Of a stretch of 64,000 nt of DNA, positions 59,023 through 64,000 are shown piece after piece. Every line of letters begins with the position of its first letter. The stretch's first letter is position 1. Under the pieces are notes generated by a model. The model worked only from the letters and a program-made list of their open reading frames with translations, did not search any database and was not told the origin of the DNA. The stretch comes from an uncultured Commensalibacter sp. (lineage in GTDB: Bacteria; Pseudomonadota; Alphaproteobacteria; Acetobacterales; Acetobacteraceae), in contig CALYOP010000005.1 in NCBI GenBank assembly GCA_945266285.1, positions 1 to 64,000 of the forward strand, in the 5' to 3' direction. The position numbers and the translations under genes are program-made.

Positions 59023-60003
59023 ATGCTTAAATTAATTGATCCCTTTTTAATTTCGTTAATTACCACCGTATTATTGGCAACATTTTTCCCTTGTTATGGA
59101 TCGGGTGTACCCTTTTTTGAAAATCTTGCCATAATCGCCATTGCCATTATGTTTTTTCTACAAGGTGCACGTCTTTCGCGTCAGGCAATGCTTGAGGGAT
59201 TAATTAATTGGCGTTTACATCTTACTATTTTTTGCTGCACTTTTGCCTTTTTCCCTATTATTGGGCTATTTTTGCACAAAATTTTTCCTAATTTATTACT
59301 ACCAGGTTTATGGAATGGGGTGATTTTTCTGTGCTGTCTTCCTTCAACAGTACAATCTTCCATTGCTTTCACTTCTATTGCCAAAGGAAATGTTCCTGCT
59401 GCTATTTGTTCAGCTACAGCGTCCAATCTATTAGGTGTTTTTATTACCCCAGCCCTGACCAGCTTAATCTTTAGTCATCATGGATCAATCCATATGGGTA
59501 ATTCAATTGATATTGTTTATCAACTGCTTTTACCCTTTATTGCAGGACAACTCTTGCAACCATGGATTGGCGATTGGGCACGACGCAATAGAAGTCTTTT
59601 ATCCTTAAGTGATCGTGGGTCGATTTTAATTGTTGTTTATAGTGCCTTTAGCCAAGCGGTAACCATGGGTTTATGGCATCGTTTGGATATCTCTCAAATG
59701 ATGTGGGTTATCATTATTGATGTTGTTTTATTGATGATCATTTTGATATTTTCCAGCCTATTAAGCAAAGCTTTGGGTTTCACTTTGGCAGATCGTATTG
59801 CTATCATTTTCTGTGGATCTAAAAAGACGCTGGCATCGGGTGTGCCCATCGCGAATGTATTGTTTCCAACCGCTATGGTTGGCGTTATTGTTCTTCCCCT
59901 AATGATCTATCATCAAATCCAACTTTTTATCATAACGCTCCTTGCTCGCTATTTTTCAGTACAACGCGATAAAGAAATTTCAGAAAATAATTCTGATTCA
60001 TGA
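59023..60003 (+). CDS. Bile acid:sodium symporter family (SBF-like) transporter
   Basis: 326 residues, about nine to ten helices; the YfeH/SBF_like branch. Signatures are the two crossed helix motifs: FLCCLPSTVQSSIAFTSIAKGN (by position 107-128) and FCGSKKTLASGVPIANVLF. Substrate unknown; relatives move organic anions with sodium. Ends 50 bp before tRNA-Ser. Confidence 0.9.
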   Translation: MLKLIDPFLISLITTVLLATFFPCYGSGVPFFENLAIIAIAIMFFLQGARLSRQAMLEGLINWRLHLTIFCCTFAFFPIIGLFLHKIFPNLLLPGLWNGVIFLCCLPSTVQSSIAFTSIAKGNVPAAICSATASNLLGVFITPALTSLIFSHHGSIHMGNSIDIVYQLLLPFIAGQLLQPWIGDWARRNRSLLSLSDRGSILIVVYSAFSQAVTMGLWHRLDISQMMWVIIIDVVLLMIILIFSSLLSKALGFTLADRIAIIFCGSKKTLASGVPIANVLFPTAMVGVIVLPLMIYHQIQLFIITLLARYFSVQRDKEISENNSDS

Positions 60004-60052
60004 AAGTTTATCTTGCCAAACTTTATAAAATAAGGCAAAAGAAGCTCGTTCA

Positions 60053-60143
60053 GGAGAGGTGGCCGAGTGGTTTAAGGCAGCGGTCTTGAAAACCGCCGTG
60101 CGTGAATAGCGTACCGTGGGTTCGAATCCCACCTTCTCCGCCA
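60053..60143 (+). tRNA. tRNA-Ser (anticodon UGA)
   Basis: 91 bases with an encoded CCA and a long variable arm (CCGTGCGTGAATAGCGTACC), as for class II tRNAs. Acceptor GGAGAGG pairs with CTTCTCC, discriminator G, anticodon loop CTTGAAA gives UGA. T-arm contains GGTTCGAATCC. Its 3' end is the probable attachment site of the element that follows. Confidence 0.97.
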
Positions 60144-60301
60144 TATTCCCTATACAGCGATAATCAAACATATACAAAACCGTTGATTTCTTCGGCTTTT
60201 CGAATAGTCTGCCTATACAGACCTATACAACTTTTACCATGCTTAGACAAAAAAGTTGGGTAAAAAACGGGTAAAGGCTATTTGAAAAACGGGTAAAATG
60301 G
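60144..60301. promoter_or_regulatory. Candidate integrase arm-binding sites and promoter region
   Basis: Repeats of TATACA: CTATACAG at 60150-60157 and 60213-60220, CTATACAA at 60223-60230, ATATACAA at 60170-60177. A second set AACGGGTAAA appears twice near 60267 and 60289, plus GGGTAAA at 60258, just before the integrase ATG. Such repeats next to an attachment site fit arm-type integrase or excisionase binding sites; inference only. Confidence 0.4.
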
Positions 60302-61531
60302 ATGTTAACGGATTCAAAGATTCGCTCGGCCAAAAAACAGAATAAACCCTATCGCCTGACCGATAGTAAGGGGCTTTATATTCACGTTTCCATAACAGGA
60401 AGTAAAAACTGGTATGTGCGGTTCGTTCTCAATGACAAGGAATCGCAGGTTGCTATTGGTTCTTACCCTGACATGAGTTTGGCAGAAGCGAGAATAGAGC
60501 GCGATCAGGTAAAAAAACTTGTCAAGGCAGGGCATAATCCGGTTGTTGAGAAAAAAAGGATTGCAGAGCCTTCAGAAAGCCTCCACCAAAACAACTTTGA
60601 AACCGTTGCAAGGAACTGGCATAAAAGCCGCTCGTCGTTATGGACGCCTCACCACGCAAAAGATGTGTTGCATAGTTTGGAAAAAGATATTTTTCCTGCA
60701 CTTGGCTCTAAGCCCCTCAATGAAATAACGGCACCTATGGTTTTAAACGCTTTAAAAATGATTGAAGCGCGCGGGGCGATTGAGACGGCGCACCGGATAC
60801 GCCAGCGCATGAGTGATATTTTTGTATTTGGAATTGCAAACGGCCTTTGTGAAAACAATCCGGCGGCGATTATTGCCCCTGCCCTGCTTCCGGTAAAACG
60901 CAGCCGTCAACCTGCGATTATTGAGCTGAAGGCAGCTCATGAGATGCTCAAACGGGTTGATGAAGAACCCGCTCACCCGATTACCAAACTGGCATTGCGG
61001 TTTCTGTTGCTGACGGTGGTGCGTCCAGGCGAGCTTCGCTTTGCGAAATGGGATCAGTTTGAGGATCTCGATACCGATAATCCCGTATGGCGCATTCCTT
61101 CTGAAAATATGAAAATGAAACGGGAACATGTAGTGCCACTTTCACCCATGGCGGTGGAGGTTTTAAAAATCCTTCAGGCCTTTAGCGGCAATTTCCCTTA
61201 CGCTTTTCCCAATACGCGCGCCTTGGCCAAACCCATGAGTGAAAACGCATTGGGTTATTTGCTCAATCGGGCTGGCTATCACAAAGTGCATGTCCCCCAC
61301 GGGTTCAGAGCCATGTTTTCCAGCATTATGAATGAACAGTTTCCGCAGGATCGTCATGTTATTGACCTGGCCTTAGCCCATGCGCCCAAAGATCAGGTCG
61401 AAGGGGCCTATAACCGAACCACCCATTTCGAGCGGCGCAAAGTGCTGGCCAAAGAATGGGAAAAGATCATCACCCAAGACTTGAAGCCTGTCTCCTATCT
61501 GGTGACAGGCCTCAGAAAAAAAGCCAATTAG
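60302..61531 (+). CDS. Tyrosine-type integrase with N-terminal DUF4102 arm-binding domain
   Basis: 409 residues, P4-type integrase. N-terminal DUF4102 arm-binding domain (1-95: LTDSKIRSAKKQNKPYRLTD, GLYIHVSITGSKNWYVRF, IGSYPDMSLAEAR), then a core-binding helical domain and the catalytic domain with Arg in VVRPGELRF, HGFR, and nucleophile Tyr370 in EGAYNRTT. P4-type enzymes insert into tRNA genes, agreeing with the tRNA-Ser 159 bp upstream. GC-richer than its neighbours. It converges with and overlaps the AlpA gene by 4 bp. Confidence 0.95.
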   Translation: MLTDSKIRSAKKQNKPYRLTDSKGLYIHVSITGSKNWYVRFVLNDKESQVAIGSYPDMSLAEARIERDQVKKLVKAGHNPVVEKKRIAEPSESLHQNNFETVARNWHKSRSSLWTPHHAKDVLHSLEKDIFPALGSKPLNEITAPMVLNALKMIEARGAIETAHRIRQRMSDIFVFGIANGLCENNPAAIIAPALLPVKRSRQPAIIELKAAHEMLKRVDEEPAHPITKLALRFLLLTVVRPGELRFAKWDQFEDLDTDNPVWRIPSENMKMKREHVVPLSPMAVEVLKILQAFSGNFPYAFPNTRALAKPMSENALGYLLNRAGYHKVHVPHGFRAMFSSIMNEQFPQDRHVIDLALAHAPKDQVEGAYNRTTHFERRKVLAKEWEKIITQDLKPVSYLVTGLRKKAN

Positions 61532-61731
61532 TTGCCCTTTGGTCGATGCTGCTCTATCCATTCCAACACCTCGCTTTTCGACCATCTTAACGTAACGGGC
61601 GAATATTCATGAGGTGCAGGAAAGATATTTTTCTTTTTCCACCGCCTTATGGTCTGGGATGATACACCAACCATAACCGACACTTCCTTAATGTCGATCA
61701 TTTCAATCAAACTTTGCGAAGTATCACTCAT
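61528..61731 (-). CDS. AlpA-family / MerR-like helix-turn-helix regulator (excisionase-like)
   Basis: 67 residues from the ATG at 61731, which has AGGAGG six bases upstream. It is a winged helix: DIKEVSVMVGVSSQTIRRWKK then PAPHEYSPVTLRWSKSEVLEWIEQH. AlpA-type proteins activate the integrase or direct excision of P4-like elements. Longer in-frame start at 61773 is not supported. A 23-codon frame overlaps its start. Confidence 0.87.
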   Translation of the reverse strand: MSDTSQSLIEMIDIKEVSVMVGVSSQTIRRWKKKNIFPAPHEYSPVTLRWSKSEVLEWIEQHRPKGN

Positions 61732-61795
61732 CCCTCCCCTCCTGCACCTCAACAATCTCGGATAAATCATCATTAGTCTTTACAAGATCGTTCAT
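61724..61795 (-). CDS. Possible 23-residue small protein upstream of the AlpA gene
   Basis: ATG at 61795 behind GAGG (8 bases), reading MNDLVKTNDDLSEIVEVQEG then RDE and a stop that overlaps the AlpA ATG (8 bases of overlap). Acidic. Its position, right after recT and coupled to the regulator, suggests a leader peptide for translational coupling, but such short frames can arise by chance. Confidence 0.3.
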   Translation of the reverse strand: MNDLVKTNDDLSEIVEVQEGRDE

Positions 61796-61805
61796 TTATT
61801 TATCC

Positions 61806-62771
61806 TCATTTTTCTGAATGAAGACGAGTGGAAACTTTTCGCATGGTTTCAACAAGTAAGTCTTTCTGTTCGAAATCCTCATTTCCATCGAGGCGTTGTA
61901 TTTCTTTCTGTGCCTCTGGTTCAATACGATTGTAATCATCTTTAGTTTTACAAGCATTTAACTGATCAATGATCGAGGATTGATCTTCGATGACATCGCC
62001 GTCGATTTCTGCCAATGCATCAAGGGGGTCGTTTGGAAGAGCCGTTTGGTTTTCTGTAGTTATTGCTTGTTGTATTTCTTTTTCGTTTGTAATTATATGT
62101 TCGCTAACCTCTTTGTCGATCAGATCCATAACATCGGCATTCATGGGAAGCATTTTGGACAGACGACGTAAAACCGTTTTTTTTGCCATTTCACCCCACC
62201 ATTTTCCCCACGGTGATTTACTGGAGCGGCCTGAAGGACTTGCATCTTTAATAGTATCGATTTCGTCCTTACTCATGACAACGAATTGATATGAACCATT
62301 ATCGGAAAAATGGGCAATCGCGTATGCGCCTATTATTTCTCCCCTATCACCCGGGAATAAAGGTTTGTGGGTTAATTGCTGATTTGTTCCCTCTTCCCAT
62401 ACAAAGTAATCATTCTCGTAAATCAGATGGCAACTTATCAAAATATTTTTGTTGTTATTCCTGATTCGCTTTAAAATACCTTGATACATAGGAATATACT
62501 GAACGGAATTTCCAAAAATAACAAAAGCGGCTTCCCTTCCATCTGGAAGCAATCCATCTGTTGCGCATTTAATAGCCGATTGCCAAAAGCTTTTACGATT
62601 GCAATTCAGCAATTCTGGAGTTGTATTTACAGCGGTTTGTAACACACGGCAAAAATGTTGTACAGGAATATGAGAAGGCAAAGCGCTCATGATCTCATTA
62701 TTCATTCTGCTTAATTCTTGACGAAAACTTTCAATTGCTGACCAATTTCTTTGCATTACAGCGTTATTCAT
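61806..62771 (-). CDS. RecT-family single-strand annealing protein
   Basis: 321 residues. RecT core: AVNTTPELLNCNRKSFWQSAI KCATDGLLPDGREAAFV (about 52-88, by position), YQGILKRIRNNN, SGRSSKSPWGKWWGEMAKKTVLRRLSKMLP (about 180-209). The C-terminal acidic region (EIQQAITTENQTALPNDPLDALAEIDGDV) is longer than usual and may bind partners. I place the start at the ATG at 62771 with AGAGG eight bases upstream; the TTG at 62777 is rejected. It follows the exonuclease stop by 2 bp. RecT anneals strands processed by that exonuclease. Confidence 0.93.
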   Translation of the reverse strand: MNNAVMQRNWSAIESFRQELSRMNNEIMSALPSHIPVQHFCRVLQTAVNTTPELLNCNRKSFWQSAIKCATDGLLPDGREAAFVIFGNSVQYIPMYQGILKRIRNNNKNILISCHLIYENDYFVWEEGTNQQLTHKPLFPGDRGEIIGAYAIAHFSDNGSYQFVVMSKDEIDTIKDASPSGRSSKSPWGKWWGEMAKKTVLRRLSKMLPMNADVMDLIDKEVSEHIITNEKEIQQAITTENQTALPNDPLDALAEIDGDVIEDQSSIIDQLNACKTKDDYNRIEPEAQKEIQRLDGNEDFEQKDLLVETMRKVSTRLHSEK

Positions 62772-62773
62772 AG

Positions 62774-63700
62774 TCAAACCTCTTTAATTAAAACCTTGCG
62801 GACTTCAGAACGCCCTTTAATCACTTCACCAGGCATCGCGACGCGATCCGGCTTTTCTTGTTGAATACTTATGGAAATCACATAACCATTTGTAACAGCG
62901 CATTGGTTATTGCCCATTTTGTCCATAATGCTGTTTTTTAACTGGTTACTTTCTTTTTTTAGCTGTTTGATTTTTTCATTCGTTTCTTTGTAAGATTGGC
63001 ATAGCCCAGGCAATTCATTGTCTGATGAAAAATCGACAATTTCACGAGAACTTGGACTGTAAATCGTTTTAAGGATTTCCCCATTCAGGGGAGAATCATC
63101 CATTGGTGGTGGTTTTTTATCGTGAACTGATTGCCAAAAAGCATTTATTTTCTGTCGTATTTTTTGAATAAGCTTTTGATGCGCATCATAGTGATAGAGT
63201 AAAAGGGTGTTCCCACCGACAAGTTCACAAATCACACCCCATTGATATCCTGTTGCAGCAAGTTGTTGTTGAAGTTGTAGGATAATGTGTAAAGGAGGAT
63301 GTCCATTTGCCCATTTCGAATGATGAATCATGGCATCAACATTTTTTATTTCCATCACACCTGGGCCTTGCTTTCCTTCTACCGGCGGAAGAACAATATA
63401 ATCAGGCGATGCACCCAAGCCTGGGCAAAGGTCATCTTCAAAATATCCACCTTTACGGATTTTCCAACCCTGATCTTCTGCACAACCGTGAGCAATTGGG
63501 GCCTCAAGCCTCATCCCCCACTTGATACGATCATTGTCAATTTCTGGTGGGGAAACCAGCCCTGCCTTGATACTCCAAAGACCATACAATCCATGCATGT
63601 AATCGGGTTGCACGTTAAACAGGGCAGCTACTTCTGAAGCTCCAACATGGGATTGACGTATTGCATGCCATTCGGCTTCACTGTGAATAGGAATTTCCAT
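62774..63700 (-). CDS. YqaJ-type viral recombinase / lambda-like exonuclease
   Basis: 308 residues. PD-(D/E)XK fold of the YqaJ family: VGASEVAALF near residue 20, GMRLEAPIAHGCAE, GLGASPDYIV (catalytic Asp), VMEIKNVD (catalytic Glu-x-Lys), QLQQQLAATG. Resects double-strand ends 5' to 3', working with RecT. Start is the ATG at 63700, whose A is the last base of the previous gene's stop (TAATG). A C-terminal helix with heptads (SYKETNEKIKQLKKESNQLKN) follows the nuclease. Confidence 0.92.
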   Translation of the reverse strand: MEIPIHSEAEWHAIRQSHVGASEVAALFNVQPDYMHGLYGLWSIKAGLVSPPEIDNDRIKWGMRLEAPIAHGCAEDQGWKIRKGGYFEDDLCPGLGASPDYIVLPPVEGKQGPGVMEIKNVDAMIHHSKWANGHPPLHIILQLQQQLAATGYQWGVICELVGGNTLLLYHYDAHQKLIQKIRQKINAFWQSVHDKKPPPMDDSPLNGEILKTIYSPSSREIVDFSSDNELPGLCQSYKETNEKIKQLKKESNQLKNSIMDKMGNNQCAVTNGYVISISIQQEKPDRVAMPGEVIKGRSEVRKVLIKEV

Positions 63701-63987
63701 TATGCCGCATCTTTCTTGAAATATGAAAAATGATGCGATGATGAAAAAGTATTCATCCACCTCAAAAGCTTTTCTGCTTTCTTTTTCGCCGCTTCTATTT
63801 GGTCAATATCAAACAAATACTGGATATGATCTCTTTTGTCTTCCAGTCTTAACTTAATATATAATGGATATTCATCTATCCATTTGTCCAAATCGTTAAT
63901 TATTTCCTGGGGATTCTGCGTGTTCCAAAGAATTTCAGTAAGCCGGCGTTCAAAAACTACATTTTCCATCTTTACATTTTCAGTCAT
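63700..63987 (-). CDS. Hypothetical element protein upstream of the exonuclease
   Basis: 95 residues, no recognised domain: acidic N-terminal helix, a central basic/amphipathic stretch (YPLYIKLRLEDKRDHIQYLF) and a Lys-rich end. Looks helical and soluble. Coupled to the exonuclease gene by TAATG. Start at 63987 has AGGTTA upstream; an in-frame ATG at 63969 is an alternative. Probably part of the recombination module. Confidence 0.6.
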   Translation of the reverse strand: MTENVKMENVVFERRLTEILWNTQNPQEIINDLDKWIDEYPLYIKLRLEDKRDHIQYLFDIDQIEAAKKKAEKLLRWMNTFSSSHHFSYFKKDAA

Positions 63988-64000
63988 TTTGCATAACCTC

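Larger units (their letters stand above)
60121..64000. mobile_element. Left end of an integrated element (prophage-like), runs out of the window
   Basis: Starts at the 3' part of tRNA-Ser and holds an integrase directed away from it, an AlpA-like regulator, RecT, a YqaJ-type exonuclease and a small protein. The integrase gene is visibly richer in GC than the chromosome on its left and than the genes to its right, so it came from another source. The far att repeat should lie beyond 64000 and would repeat the tRNA 3' sequence. Confidence 0.8.

Noticed and set aside
60302-61531. Antisense frames within the integrase
   Set aside because: Shadows in GC-richer sequence; no ribosome binding sites or families.

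Overview
The window is low-GC (roughly mid-30s percent by eye) alphaproteobacterial chromosome. The gene set points to an acetic acid bacterium (Acetobacteraceae): a Zymomonas/Acetobacter-type pyruvate decarboxylase, a quinone-linked D-lactate dehydrogenase, OpgH/OpgD glucan genes, a CbtBA cobalt transporter under a B12 riboswitch, and an alphaproteobacterial GyrA with an acidic insert. The low GC suggests a host-associated lineage such as Commensalibacter. That genus guess is inference, not a database result.

Layout. 1-0.83 kb: C-terminal part of an unknown protein with a tandem Pro-rich repeat. 0.9-5.1 kb (minus): rpmI-rplT-pheS-pheT. 5.3-9.4 kb (plus): DMT exporter, HAD phosphatase, serB, orphan adenine methyltransferase. 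9.4-16.6 kb: opgH and opgD on the minus strand either side of a SulP transporter, then a NUDIX hydrolase with a coiled-coil partner. 17.7-19.1 kb: glycosyltransferase and DUF423 protein. 19.1-25.1 kb (minus): a tightly coupled five-gene operon encoding a dCache/GAF/cyclase-like receptor, an MlaE-like permease, an MlaF-like ATPase homologue, an MCE (MlaD-like) protein and a TPR lipoprotein. 25.4-28.7 kb: LMW phosphatase, fructosamine kinase, nadC-nadA. 29.2-35.6 kb: Bcr/CflA exporter, dld, aldehyde dehydrogenase, GNAT enzyme. 35.9-38.8 kb: promoter, cobalamin riboswitch, cbtB-cbtA, then a Wzm/Wzt glycan exporter. 38.9-45.1 kb (minus): pdc, tRNA-Lys, and gyrA-coaD-ppi. 45.4-52.9 kb: Sel1 protein, ssb/uvrA divergent pair, glnB, a sigma-54 promoter, glnA, fsa. 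53-60 kb: CLC channel, cstA-ybdD, a secreted protein, an SBF symporter. 60.05 kb to the end: tRNA-Ser(UGA) and the left end of an integrated element (integrase, AlpA-like regulator, RecT, YqaJ exonuclease, small protein) that runs out of the window.

Most unusual is the 19.1-25.1 kb operon. It has the gene order of a retrograde/anterograde lipid (Mla/MCE) ABC system fused to a nutrient-type sensor. But the ATPase has lost its Walker A lysine, catalytic glutamate and switch histidine, the permease has lost the usual coupling motif, and the cyclase domain of the sensor has lost both metal-binding aspartates. All frames are intact and overlap, so this looks like a maintained, repurposed non-catalytic system rather than decay. 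Central metabolism genes here (dld, pdc, cstA-ybdD, fsa) converge on pyruvate and sugar phosphate handling, as expected of an acetic acid bacterium.
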